The position numbers and the translations under genes are program-made. Positions 33,601-48,100 of a stretch of DNA of 64,000 nt are shown here, in pieces. The stretch is taken from the NCBI RefSeq assembly GCF_000471905.2, contig NW_006497600.1, positions 555,024 to 619,023 of the forward strand. The letters are read 5' to 3'. Position 1 is the first letter of the stretch; every line of letters starts with the position of its first letter. Under the pieces are notes generated by a model. That model had not been told where the DNA came from, did no database searches, and was given only the letters and a program-made list of their open reading frames with translations. This DNA comes from Amborella trichopoda (taxonomy: Eukaryota; Streptophyta; Magnoliopsida; Amborellales; Amborellaceae).

Positions 33601-36116
33601 CAGATTTGAGGGTTCACATATCTGGGATACCACCCCCATGGTTGGTCAACCCAATCCTTATCTTTCATGTGTCAAGATTCACGACCATGGGTGCCATGTG
33701 ACATAAGAATCCAGGAAGTTCTCCAATATTCTGGGGACCCTGGACTGATCTGAAATTCTATAATCTTTCCAAAATTAGGCTTCTCTCCTCTCATATGTCG
33801 TCCCTTAAAAAATGTTTTTCCACTCTTTCTTTTGTTTTAAAACTTTATCTCATTTCCTTCTCCGGTCACTTTATTATTAATGGTAACTTATCTAACGTTA
33901 TTAGTGGGCTACTTGAAGCCCAGTCATTAGGAACAACAACCATATTGGACAAGATTAGTGAGATAGCTAAATACTTTGGAGACCTCCAATAAGTGCAAAG
34001 AAAGGCCGCTGGGGAGATGAAACTTGTTGAATAGAGAGGGTGACTCGAGTCAAACTTTGAGCATGAAGTATTCATTGCCATTTAGTAATGTGGATTACAC
34101 ATCTTGACACTTCTACTAATACTCTAAGCAAGAGAGTAAATTACATACATACTAACATACATAAATACATGTTTACATACATGCATGCATATATATCATC
34201 TGTGTGTTGGGGGGATATAAATTTTGTCAGCCTCTCAGCCAGATTGAAGGAAAGGGGACGACCTGGATGACCAAGAACGACAGACATTTTCATTTTTAGT
34301 CCTTGTCAAATTCTTTTTATTTTTATTCAGAGCATCTAGATGGGTCCAACTCGTGCAAAATTTGAGGTTCATCACATCCCTACTCTTTTCATAAAAAGGA
34401 TGCAAACACTCAATTCTGGCTGTTTGTCTCTCCTTCAATCTGGGCTTCCGAGCTATACCCTACAAGCCATCAGCTCAGATGATCTTTTTCCATATATGTG
34501 TGTGTGTGCATCTGTGTTTGTGGTCCAGCCTGGCCATATAATTAAGTGGTTTAGGCCCCAAGAAACATATTTAGGTTTTTTGTTTCCTGAAAATTCCCTT
34601 TTTATCTTGCAAACAATTCCAATAAAAGAAAATACAGCTTTTAATATCTAAAAACCCTAGATCATTGCTCCTCAAATGGATCGTCCGAAGTTTATTTGAG
34701 GGTTTGATTTGGAGTATTTTTGTATTCCATATCAATTTTTTTTAATGGATATGATCTTCAGGGTGATCTGAAAATTTTTGGATAAAAAAATGTTCCCCTA
34801 ACAACATTTAGGGCAATGAAACCGCCCTACTTATAAGGTCAGGCTAGACCACTCTAACACTCATGTATAGGCCTTTCAGGGGCATGAACAATAGACAATA
34901 ACCTACATACCTCTATATGTATGTGTATATATAACCTTGGAAGGCCCAAAATTCCTTATGGACGCTATGGACCACAAAGGAGAAGTGAAAATGCAGAGCA
35001 TTAAACAAATATCAAAGAGAAGTTAAAAACAAATATCCCTTTAGAAGAAACAGCAGAAATCTATAACAAAATATTGGTGAGATCAAAGAGTTAAAAGAAC
35101 CCCCTTTCCAAATTTACACAAAATCCTATAACATGGTGAGCAATAGAAGGTCCATATTTTCATCAGAAAGAGTGCCAGAAACCCTACCACTTAACTAGTT
35201 ATAAACCAGGAATTATTAGATGATGCAAAAGCACCATTTATGCATTCAATATGGTGTGCAGCATCAAATGATTAAATAAACATCATCAGAAAAATTACAG
35301 AAATCACTTTAAATTTTGGTTCAACTATTAATGTAATTCAAGGTGTCCCAACATTTGACACAAATATGAAAAATTAAAAGGCAGGAAGGACAAACCAGTT
35401 TGCTTTCGGTCAAATTTTTATCATTGCTACTGGCAGTGGTAACCAGGGCAAGTTCCCATCCTGTAGGATCCAGGCCCTTTGTTTGTGCTCCGTGAGAGTC
35501 ACTGACTGCATCACTACCTGCTATGAAAATCCATTTCTATAGTTTCAAAGCACACACATAGAAAGTGGAATAATAATCATAACTATAGGAATTCAGTGAT
35601 AATAAGGGTCATTTCCATTCAACCAACAAGTTCCACAGAAATGTAGAGAGTGGGGAGTGCTGGAGCATGACAGGATTAGATGCTAGGTTCCATCCTATCT
35701 TCATCACTGTCCAGCCCATGAAGGTGATGGACCTCATGACCATATTTCTACTATGGTCATAAGGTCTACGGAATACTTTTCACTTAGACCCCCCAAAACC
35801 TTGGACTTGCCCATAAGAACCCCACCTTAATTTCTCTCTTTCAGGAACCATAGGGATTACTAGAAAGGTTTCACCAATCCCTTCGTGTACCCTTTTACTT
35901 TTTTTTGTTTTCAAAAACTTCCCCCAATCAATATTTTAAACCAAACTGAGTCCGTTCCATGTTAAACCCCATTTCACTCCAAAACAAGCCCCCAAATTCA
36001 TCATTCTTTTAAATCCAACTGAGTCCATTCCATTTGAACACTATTTCACTCCAAAACGAGCCCCCAAATTCGTTGCTCTTCCTCCCTACATGTAAACTCA
36101 CACACACACACACACA

Positions 36117-36151
<35 letters not shown>

Positions 36152-39100
36152 GCATGCGCGTGCACACACACACGAGTACACCAGGGTGTACTGTTCTCCA
36201 TCACAAATCCATCGCTTTTTTGGTCTATACAGTAGTAGAAGGCGAAGAGATTTTCTTTGACTTGCTTTTGTCTTTTTTTCATGTGGTTCTTGGAAATTCC
36301 ATTGAAGAATTGAATTTTTATTTGGCACTAGTGGCTTATTTGCATGACTGCCCCATGAGTTCTAGTTCCAGTATCCATGTGAGACTGTCAAATTGAATCT
36401 CTTATTTTGATTGAAATTTCAATGTACTTTTCTGTTGGACTTTCTTATTAACAATTTTGATATTAACAATTTTGGACATGCCCAATAGGGGGGAATTGTT
36501 AAGTGCAGTTCCACATTTTTGAAAGACAATGCTCCTTTTTCTTTTTTTGAATTTCCTTTCCTACTTTTCCATTGCAATGAGTTTAAAAAAGAGTCTCTAA
36601 GTTGAGTTTGATTTCAGATAGGCACATGAAATTGCATAAGCATCCTTCTTGCAGTGAAGTTTGAATGATTATCCAAAATATTTATTTGCCGATTTGTATA
36701 AATCCTTCCAAATTGGAAAAGCAAACTCCTATGTTTTTTATCTGGCTTTTTTTTGTTCTGTATTTCATGAAGGACATCACATGGCAATACAGTTAGAACA
36801 TTGCCAAGCACCTACAAGATGAGGGACCATGGTCTATTTTGTTCGTGGATGACATAGTTTTGATCGATGAGACTAAAGGCAGCATCAATACAAAGTTAGA
36901 ACGTTGGAGGGATGTTCTAGAATCTAAAGGTTTTAAAAAATAGGACTAAGACAAAATATATGAAATGCAAGTTTAGTAACAATACAAGTAGAAACGAGGA
37001 AATAATTACGATTGATGGTCAAGAAATTCCAAAAGAGATAGTTTCTGATATCTAGGGTCAATAATCCAAGAGAATGGAGAGATTGAGGAAGATGTCACAC
37101 ATATAATTAGATGTGCATCTGGAGCTTTATGTAATCGCCACAAACCATTGAGACTAAAGGGAAAGTTCTGTAGGATGGCTGTAAGACCAGCCATACTTTA
37201 TAGGACGGAATGTTGGGTGATCAAGAAACAACATATCCATAGAATGAACGTAGCTGAGATGAGGATATTGAAATGGACGAGTGGCAAAACAAAAAATGAC
37301 AGAATTCAGAATGAATACATACGACAAAAGTTAGGTGTGGCTTCAATAAGTGATAAGATGAGGGAAAGTAGACTTAAGTGGACTGCCCATGTGCAGCATT
37401 GACCAAATACAACACTAGTAGGAAGTACAATTTAGTTTAAATGGAAGGCTCTAAAAGGGCAAGAAAGAAGGCCCAAAAGGACATGGATAGAAATAATGAG
37501 AAAAAATATGATGACTTCTGGTCTTACTGAAGGTATGGCCCTTGATAAAGAAGGATGGAGGAATAGGATTCATGTAGCCGACCCCAAATAATTGGGATAA
37601 GGCTTGGATGAGAATGATGATCACATGGCAATACAATAGCCCTTCAGTAAGTACTCATTTGCATGGAATAACTTTGCAATGAAATTTACCTAAAAACAAA
37701 GAGGCTCAATGAATGAATGAGTGAGTGTGTGTGTGTATGAGCGTGTGTGTGTGTGTGTGTGTGTGTGAGAAAGAGAGAGAGAGAGAGAGATTTTGTACAA
37801 GAGGAAGGCAGGAGAAGTGGTGAATTTGGGGACTTGATGGAGTGAAATCAGCTTTAAAATGGAATGGACTCCATTGGATTTCAAATCTTAATGGGGGTAC
37901 TTTTTTGGAAAAATAAGCCGAAAAGGTGTTGACTCTTATGGAAGGGTGTAGGTGAACATTTTTTAAAAATCCCTATGCCCCCTAAGAATGGTCTAAGTAT
38001 TTAACTTACCAGAGGGGACTATAGCTAGAGCCAATGCATTTTGCTCCTCTATTGCAGAAGCGTCAAAATTTGTTGCATTGAGACCCTACAAAAGACAAAC
38101 AAAATTAGAATATAAAATCAGAAAACAAAAGCATACTAATCATAACGGAAAGAAAAACCGACCAACAAATCTCCAGTGTCCACAGGCACAGGAGGAGGTG
38201 GAGCAGGAACACTCTCAGAAGTAGGGGCTACTGGCTGTGGTTCTACCACTGGTGCATTTGTACCATCTGGTTCCTCTATAGATGTATCATCTGGTTTGTA
38301 AGTAAGAAGCAATCTTTCTGGGAATTCCTGAATCAATAAAGAAAGTCATTAAACATTTAATTTGCAGCATTGCCGCAATTCCTAATTCAATAAAAAAGTC
38401 ACCAAACAACCTACATTGTACTTTGCACTTTATCTTGTTCCCCATTGCAACAAAAAATACTATTCCATTCAAACAGTCAAACATAGAACCAACCATATAG
38501 AGGGGCATATATGCATCGATTTGGTCCAAATCAAGTTTCAGAAGTAATACAACAATTATCAGAAAGAAATGAAACATTAATTCACACCCTTCAATACCCA
38601 TTGAAGGTTCTCCGTTTTTTCTTTTTTTTTTAATAGATGATGCCTGTTAAAATATAAGTTCAGATTAACACAAAAAACAAAAAAGGAATGTGACATCCCC
38701 ATTAATATCCTCAAAAAATAACAATTCAGATTAATCCATAATACGATAATAATAGAACTTCCATGTCCTGAGTATTGAGAATTCAGATTTCAGTACAATA
38801 GACAAGAAGAGGGACAGGTGATCTTAGACTAATATAAAACAAAATGAAGAAACACAACATTGCTATCGATATCATTGAAAGGGCACAAGTTCACATTAAT
38901 TGTAAATATTGATAACACCAGAACTTCGAATCTTAATTGCTCAGATTTCAGATTTTAATAGAATTGACAGGAACAATTGAGCTCTTACCTGCTATTTTTC
39001 CTGAATTAAAAATTTAGACATTCAAAACAGAATAAATGACCCCATAGTATAGACAAGAAGAGCAGATAATGAACGTCGGCAATACATTGAGCAAGTAGGC

Positions 39101-42100
39101 AATGCATGTTTCAAAGTGCTTCAGATTTAATGTAAGTCACATCATTCATAGATTCCATACTAGTAAGCACAGTGTTAAAAGTGCTTCAGATTGAATGTAA
39201 GTTACATCATTCATACATTCCATACTAGTAAGCACAGTACAGGCAATGAGAGAGAGGAGAGGGGCGGGTGTTATTTTACGAGTTTTTGGAGTAGAAATAC
39301 TAGTAAAGTATGACAGAAATCTTTTGGGATTTTTTCAGAGTAGAGGTAACAGTAAAGTTGTTTGAACAGTAGATGCACATGTTGAATATGTTTTGAAATA
39401 GAAAATTTTGAAAAGGCACACAACAACCCATTCTGATTCGTGACAAAAGAAGAACAACCATCCTTTCCTCATTTATTGCTCTTAATACAATCTTCCAAGC
39501 AAAAACCTTGCAAAATTTAAATATTACATCATTTAACGTTTTAAACACTTAAATACCTTGAAAAAGTAAGGACATCATAGGGAAACAAATTAAACCACGT
39601 GTCTTATTCTAACATATCCTCAGCTCTTTCTTTGGCAGGAGTATAATAAAATATATAAATGACCACAAAATAACTAAATCTTGTACAGAACTAATCCAAC
39701 ACATGCCCCTCCAACTCACCTTTTATTATATAGTATAAGGCACATGGAGATAATAGAAGGCTCAGAAAATGAAGAGAAAGTCCAACAGAAATAAATTACC
39801 TTGAATGTAGGTACAAATTCAAGGCTATATAGTATGTTACAAGCCTAAAAAACTGCAAGGATTCAACAATGCAAACAAAGGACATATCGTGCCTCTAACA
39901 TAGCAGAACTAATGTGAAATTCAATGTGAGACATATCAGTGTTATTTAGACGGCAAATGCAATATTGGAAGGCGTGAGAATCCTGACGAAGTATTCCAAG
40001 ATACATCTATTGTCAATATAAATTCATTTAACATCATTAGGTCCAAGACTTCATCAATATTTTCAACCACAATTGCTGCGATCTCCTACCATAGGTGGTG
40101 ATCCCACTCTGGAATCTCGGTCCAAAACTTTGAGAAAGGGATCATCAAGGAATCTCAACCTTTAAATTTTGGAATCTTGGGCCCCACTGTTAAGGATCTC
40201 GACTCCCACTGATAGGGATATCGATCCCCTCTTAAAGGCCAAGTTAACGACCAAACTTATGATTTTCTTTATTTAGTCAACTAGCATTGCAACTGCACCT
40301 TTAACGCAATTGAATTGCTCACTTACTACAAATAAAGAGATCGCTACTTTAAAGAGTACATATAGTCCTAGATTATATATAATTTTTAAGGTAGGGGGTA
40401 AGATCTTGATGGAGATCAGAGCACAACTAGCCACGAGTATCTTCTTTTGGAACGACAGATTCCTCCTAATTTTTGCTCATATTTGGAGGATGAGGGGCTT
40501 CCAAGAAAAGCAAGAAATAGTTTGGGTGTTTTATTTTAGTTATTTGAGGCGATTTCAGATGTTTTATGTATTTATTTCATTGCTAGAACAGTTAGGAACT
40601 TTTTAGATATTTTAATTAAAGTTAGGGAGTTTCGTTTCAAGTTATACTTAAGTCAAAAGTTAAATTGTATAGACAAATATTGTCCAAAACAATAAGTTTT
40701 CAATATAAATAAGAGCATGGATGGGCTGCAGAGTCATTCATGTTTTCCTCTTTAAAAAAAAAAAGACTGTCTTGTTAAAGAAGCCTAAGGTTTGAGCCCT
40801 AGGTAGGAGAAAACCTTAGGATTTCTCCAAAATTGCGTGTTTCTTGCTGATTTTTCTAGGTTTCTTCAAGTTCTCCTACATCAGATCCCCAAAAGGTCGA
40901 GCGATCCCTAACACATGCATTGTACGAATGGCACTCCCAACCATAGGGAACTTCTAGCATTTCATGGTCCCCGCTCTTGATCCCGACATGCTCATCTAGT
41001 TAGAACTTATTGATTACATGCACCACTATTAATGTAAGGAACTCCATTAAGAAAAGAAGAAACTAAATTCCATCTGGAATTGGTATGTTTGTACAAGCAA
41101 TGTTAACTGATGGTTCAAGCAAGTAGACCATCGAATTCAAATGGTCAAATTTGTCTCCTTCCAATCCTTAGCTACCGCAAAGGCCCAACATGGTCGGAAT
41201 CACTCTTTCTTGAATCGGGATATTGAGCGGACCCCACTCCCATATGGTGGAATACCATTGCAACCCCTAAAGGGATTGCTCATAATTCAGACCCATGTTA
41301 GATACATTTATAAGGAAACAAATCTTAAATGCATATTAAACAGAATAGAAAGTAATCAGTCTGCAAAATCATGTTCCATATATTTTCCAAAGGTTAAAGA
41401 TATGCTTTAATCCATATCTATCAAAAAAAAAAGTCCTAAATGCATGTCAATAAAAAGTAAAAAGACATTGATTCAACTACTTTTGCAGTATTTCTTTTTG
41501 AAAAAGGATGCCAAAATCCAATTTAATTAAAATAGAAGTCCTGAATGCAATGATTTCACGTTTGCGTTAAAGGAAGGGATGGTGGTTCCAAGTTTAGCAA
41601 CTTTCACATTTGCAATGGTCTCATATACTTCTCTCTATATTCTCTTTCATACTTCTCTCTATATTCTCTTTCTATCAATTCTTTAATTTGCTTTTTTTTT
41701 TTAATTTATGATATAGGAAATTTGAAGAACAGAAAATCAACGAATATTTCAGGCCAACACAAGCAATCTGTTGGAGAAACAAGCAATCTGTTGAGAAACT
41801 TGAGTGTGCTCCTACACAAAAACCCTAACCAGGATTCCAGAGCAAAGCTCTCATCGTTCTTTATTTCATGAGCATGTCCATCTCCTTACAACCCTCTTGT
41901 ATTCTAATAAAAACCTTATTTAGATAGCAAGAAATCTCAGCTCTTGTTAAAATAGAAGTCCTAATCAAAAAAAAATTTGCAATGATATTTTTACCCCTGA
42001 TGAACTAAACAAATCCGTAAGTACTCTAACTATTTTTGCAAACAGCTCCAAAAAATCCTAAAAAAAAATAAAAAGCCCTTAATTCCATTAAAAAAATTTA

Positions 42101-45100
42101 AAACCCAGAAAAATAAACCCTGAAAATCCCCAAAAAACACATCCTTGAAGTTTAAACAAAGAATTAAAAAATACACAGCATTTGCTCTTGTGCTCCCCCA
42201 GTTGGAGAAAACGCATCCTTGAGTTTTGAAATTGGCTAAGATGAACCTGCGCTAAAATCATTAGCTTCTTGACCTTGAACATTGTGCCTTCAATCTGGAC
42301 CTGTAACTTATTGGCCCAACAAAATAGAGCCATTGCGCATTGAGACACAATCTTTGCAATCAAGTGATATACTCATGAACTCTTTAGAGAAAACATCCCA
42401 AAAAGAGTGTGTATTTCGATGGAGAAGCTATGATACATACACTTGGTTCAACCTAAGAACAAATCAAGAGAGTATCTTCATGATGAGCACTAAGATTAAA
42501 TGCCTGGATTAGCAACCTCACCTATTGATTCTCCTTGGAGTTCTTCATCTCGTTGTTCTCCATAGATATTACCCACCAAATCATCACCAACAATAGGACA
42601 CTCATCAAAGATAGGATCACTATCAAAAACAAGATCACTAACTCCATCAAAAGGTTCCTCATCAAACATTAGATCAACCACAGAATCATGACGATCATCA
42701 AGAATTCGAGAAGAAATTCCCTTTTATTTTTATGAAGTTCATGGTAACCAAAAGCCCTCTCCACTGGATTTTAACCAATCAATAAATTCTCCGAGTTGAG
42801 GCTTACCAGCAAACGGGAATATCAACCTTCATATCAAAAACTAAACTGATGCCTTCCATGTCTAGGCCTTCCTTCACTTTCCTCTTCCCACGATTTCCCA
42901 CACAGAGTATGGCAGAGAAAAGAGGTTGTACCCAACATCTTCTTTGGTGGAATGATCACCATCTTGCCCATCAGTGATGCATGCAAGCTACTGTGTAAAC
43001 TGCTGAACCTGACTCCTGAGGTCTTCAATCTCCTGATCTCTGAGATCACAGGTAGGTTTATGAGACCCCCCCCTTCCACGACCTCTTCTAGCTATAGGTT
43101 CACCAAAATCACAAACCCAAGGCAGAAAATCATCAAACCCTGGCTGAAATCGACAAGTTCTAGGCTGAAATTAGCACAACCTGAGCTAATTTCAGTAGAC
43201 CCTGGACTCGACCAAAGATTTCCGCGCTCTTGCGGCTCAATAATCATGTGCTCTGATACCAAATTGATGTAGGAAATTTGAAGAACAAAAAATCAGCATT
43301 TCTTTTTATGCTGTTAATTGTTGTGTTAAAAGAAGTAAGGATTACAATGGTCCGTCAAGAGGACCCACAGGCCAGGTCTCTCGGCAAAAAATAGGCTTCC
43401 CATAGAGAGTAGCCCTATACAAAAATGGTGAGGCTTATAACAGTTGCCTAATACATAGTGTACAAAATAATAAGAAGCCCAGGGTCGCAAGAGTCCAAAA
43501 ATCCTTTAAAGATAGGACCAAAATACATAGGAAACAAAAAACCCCCGAGCTCTTATGAACCCACGACGCTTGAAGCCGCTCCATCTTTAGTCAGTTGGTC
43601 AGCCAGAGCGTCTGATTCCCTCCAGATATGCCTCCATAAGACAGTTGTATCCCTGCAAATGTGCATAATCTATAATAAATCAAAGCAAGGTACCAGGGAG
43701 GAGGAGCAATGCCAGCAGCCCAAGTGATAATGTTTTGGGCGTCTCCTTCAACAATTAGTGGTGGTCCCCATGTAGGGTCAAGCATCCTGAGTCCAAAGAG
43801 GAGTGTTGTAGACGAGGCTAGCTGGGAGTCGACGTGGCCAATGTACTTGGAAAAAGAGGCCAGAATGTTGCCATGGTGGTCTTTGAAGACCACCCACTCC
43901 TGCTGGTTCAGGGTTTTCGAGAGAGCACCCATCGAAATTGAGGTTCATGAGGCCTACAGGAGGAGGAGACCAGTTGTTGGCTCTAGAAACCCGAGGGGAG
44001 CGGGTGTGGAGGACGTCTTCCCAATGTTGTAGGAAGGTTGAAGCCGAGATGCCTTTGAAGGCCTTGTGATTAGAAGCCCAGAAAATGACCTGAGCAATGA
44101 TTTTGTGGAACAATGCCGAGGCTTTGCACTTGGCTCCTCGGAAGATCCTTGAGTTTCTTTCGATCCAAATGACCCAGATTGTTGCCGCAATGGAAGCCTT
44201 CCATAATAGCCTGCCCACTTTTGGCCATGGAGTGTCCGTCAAAAATTCAAGGAGGGCCGGTCGGGAAGCTGGAGTCACCCATGTTAGGCCGAAAAGACAG
44301 AGAAGTCAACCCCACAAATTGAGGGCAAGATGGCAATGGATGAAGAGGTGAGGGTTGCTCTCTTCTTCATAGAGGCACATGACGTCGTGATTGGGAATAG
44401 GGACCCCCTCCATTGGAGTTGGTCAACTGTGAGAGCTCTTTCATAGAAAGCTATCCAATTGAAGCCTTGCACTTTAGGTGGGGCTACTGAAGACCACACC
44501 TTAGAGACAACAGCTGTCGGAGAGAGGGGGAAGGTAGGTGGTAGCAAGAGCTTTTTGTAGGAGGAGGCGAGAAAGAACCCGAAGGGATGGGATCCACACG
44601 AGGCGGTCAGGTCCAGAGTGGGCAAGGAAGGTTGAATGCGACAGTGATGATAAAGAGAATAAGTCCAAGGTTTCGAGATCAAAAAGGGGGTGTCTGAAGG
44701 ATGGGTTCCAGACCCTAAGGTTACCAGAGATGGGCATCTCATCAGCAATAGAAGAGAACTTGTTGGTGGCTAAAGTGAAAAGAGAACGGAATAGGTCCCT
44801 GAGCGAAGTGTGACCCAACCAGAGATCAGACCAAAGCGAATATTGTCTCCTCCCCTAGGGTTGAAGCGAATATTTTGTTGAAAGAAGGTAAGAGAAGAAG
44901 GACTTCTAGGCCTCTGATGCTCTACTCAGGGTTCTCCCTTCCAATAGCCAGGTATTGGAAGGAATTATGTATTTGCACCAGATGACTTGAGAGCAGAGCA
45001 TGTTGCTTTGTGTTGCGACATGCCACCACCATTTTTCGAGCAAGGTCGTGTTCTGCTTCCGCAAAATCCAGATCCCAAGTCCACCTAGGTGCTTCAGTTG

Positions 45101-48100
45101 GCAAACGTTTTCCCACGAAATGAGGTGGAATTTTTTTATTGAGCATCCCCTGTCCATAAAAAGTTTCTCATCAACTGTTCTAAGCAACTAGCTACCGCCG
45201 TAGGCATGTGGAACAGGGACATGAGATACATTGGGGAATTGGCTAGGGTCACCTTTAAAGAGTGGTCCCACCTACGAAGGACAGGAATCTGCCTTTCCAC
45301 TCTGCAAGGCGACAATCGACCTTGTCTATTATGCGGGACCACTGCCTCTTTTTACGTTTTCCTAGGCCCAATGGCATGCCTAGGTAGCTTGTAGGGAGGT
45401 TTTCCACTTTGCACTCCCACTCAGGAATGAGGGCTCTAGTCTGAGACGAAGTGAGAGCTACCCCTATCATATTAACTTTGAAGCTAGTGGCAAACTCAAA
45501 GCATCTAGTAAAGAGGCGCAAGGTCTCTATTTCCTGCAGAACTGCGTCTATGAAGACGAGAGTGTCATCAGCGTACTATAGGTGAGAAACAGTAGGACCC
45601 TTAGGACTACTTTTGAATCCAAAGAGATACCCTGACTAGTACATTCGAGAGATAGATTGGCTGAAAACCTCCGTAAAGATAGCGAAGAGGAAGGGAGATG
45701 GGGGATCTCCTTGCCGGAGACCCCTTGAGGATGGGAAGTAGCCTTTTGGTGCTCCATTAATGAGCACGGAGAAAAAGGGGTGGGAGTAACAACCCCTCAT
45801 CCACTTTCTCCAATGCTCCCCAAACCCCATCTTAGCCATAGTTTCGTCCAAGATTGACCAATCAACGTGGTTGTACGCCTTTTCCCAATCAATCTTGAAG
45901 ATTAGGCCCGATTGCTTAGCTAGGTGCCTAGAGTGCAAGCATTCATGCGCCACTAGGACCCCGTCAAGAATCTACCTATCTTTGATGAAGGCACCCTAGG
46001 AGAGAGATAGAGGAGAGGACCTCTTTAAGCCTTGAGGCAAGTATTTGGATAAGATTTTGTATGTGGAGTTGACCAAACTGATCGGTCGGAAGTCCTTCAG
46101 TTCTTCTAGCCCTTCGATTTTTGGAACAAGAGCGATAAAGGTCTTGTTCATGGTTTTGGGAAGAATTCCCCAAAGGAAGAACTCTTTAAAAAAAATCCAG
46201 GAATTCGGGTCTAAAGGTTTCCCATAAAGCTTGAAGGGAGCCATTGGGAAGCTGTCCGGGCTTCATGCTTTGTCTTTACCTAGATCCACTAAAGCTGACA
46301 GGATTTTTGATTCAGAAAATGGTTGCTCTAACCACTGGACCCAATAAGCAGGAACTGTAGATCTGCCATCGTAAGTTTGGGACCCGAGGGGGAAGAATAG
46401 AGAGTTCGGAAGAAGGATGGAATGGCCTCTTCGAGTTCAGGAAGTTGGTCCAAAATTCAATTTCCATCCTTGATTGTGAAGATAGAGTTGTCCCGTCATC
46501 AACAATTTCTTATCTTGTGGAAGAATCTAGTGTTATGGTCCTCGAAGCGGAGTCATTTGACCCTGGACTGCTGAAACCAAAAAATCTCCTCTTTTTTGAG
46601 GGTGGAGAAGTACTCCAGTTTGTGCTGAGTTCTAAGGTTTGATTCAAAGGTCGACAGGGTCTGGGATTCTTCAGTGAGGTCTAAAGCATCAATGGCGGCA
46701 AGGTGAGTACTCTTGAGGTGAGAAAAGTTGCTTAGTATGGTTTTACTTTAGGATTTGAGGGATGCCTAAAGGAGTTGAATTTGTTTTGCAGTTTGCATCC
46801 TACCCTACCCGAGACGAAGGGGGAGGACTCCCACCAAGTCGATGAGGAAGGACAGAGGAGCCTCTTCAAGCCAAGAAGCTCGAAAAGAAACGATCTAGGA
46901 CCTCTTAGGACAAAAAGGGTGTCAAGAATGATGGGGCAATGGTCAGAAGTGGGTTTCGATAAAGCCAGGCATCAGAGCCGGGAAAGTGATCGTCCCAATT
47001 TGTAGAGAGGAGAAACCTATCAAGATTGGAGAGAGAGATATGATAGGAGTGGTCTAACCAAGTGAATTGGTTTCCCTGGAGTGGGATGTCGATAAGTTCG
47101 TTGCGCGAGATGAAGTCTGAGAAATCCATCATCCCTTGCAAGATGTTGGAATTTGAGTTCCTCTCGAATGACCATCTAGTAATACTAAAATCCCCCCTAG
47201 GCACCACGAGGGATGAGGGAGGGTGGCGACGAGGTCGAGCTCGTCCCAAAGCAAGTTTTGTGCGCAACAAAGTTTGGGCCATAGATGGCCGAGAATTTCC
47301 AAGGGTATCCATCCGAGATCCTAGAAAGGAGGTTACTGATGGAGTAAGTCCCATGTGTGAGAGGACATGAGGGCATGGTCTGAGGGGTTCCAAATGACTC
47401 AGATTCCCCTTGAGGCCGAGTGTGGGTAAGGAGGAGGTTGAGCAAGAGGGCATTGAAGGAGAGGGAAGAGAGGGTTCAAGGGGATAGGAAAGGTAGAGAT
47501 CAGGGGGGAGTAAAAGGCTAGGCTCAGGGGTGGTGGAGGTTGGTGGGTCTGGAAGAGGGGAGAAAAGTGGTGGGGGGGTGGAGGCTAGTGGGTTTGGAAG
47601 AGGGGACAAAGGTGGAGAGTTGAAAAGAGAAGGGTCAGGAGAGGGGGTTGGGGAGGAAGGGAAAGGGTTATGGGGGTAAAATGGTTTGGTGGGGAATGGA
47701 AAAGGGTTGGGAATAGGGTGAAGCAGTGGAGAGTAGTTGGTCATTAGAAAAGGCAAGGGTAAGGAGTTGAGGGGAGTCGAGGAAACAAGATAAGGGTGGG
47801 TGAGGGGGGGCTATAGAAGCAAGCGCCACCAAGGCCAAAAGAGTAGCAAAAGGATCACCGAGGGGCTAGGGAGAGGGGCCGATACAGACCTTACTTGGAA
47901 GAGAGGGATAATGTTTGGGGGGGGGGAGGGGGGTTCATCGGATTCCACCACCAATAGTCCGGCTGGAAAAGGGGGCCACTCCATGGGAAGGAGAGGTGAG
48001 GACGGGGGTTGAGAAGGTTCAGCAGGTGGCTAGAAAACAAGGGGTAGCGGGTGCTTCGACGGCGCAGATAGAGATGCTGGGGAGGGGAGGGGAGGGGGGG

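Larger units (their letters stand above)
35800..37997. mobile_element. Candidate element with long inverted arms and mirrored microsatellites
   Basis: Left arm about 35800-36175: CCCCCAATCAATATTTTAAA, ACTGAGTCCATTCCATTTGA, CACTCCAAAACGAGCCCCC, CCAAATTC, then (CA)n(CT)n. Right arm about 37721-37997 reads the same in reverse complement: GGAATGGACTCCATTGGAT, GATGGAGTGAAAT, GAATTTGGGGAC, with (GT)n(GA)n inside. The arms are imperfect and the outer ends and target duplication are not fixed. An RTE fragment sits in the middle. It may be a long-TIR DNA transposon or just an old inverted duplication. Confidence 0.5.

Noticed and set aside
33418..33992. Possible small genes in the last ANTH intron
   Set aside because: Short frames, no recognised domain, no codon bias, no repeat between species that I can see.
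36099..36149. CRISPR-like regular repeat
   Set aside because: Simple microsatellite without spacers; the organism is a plant.
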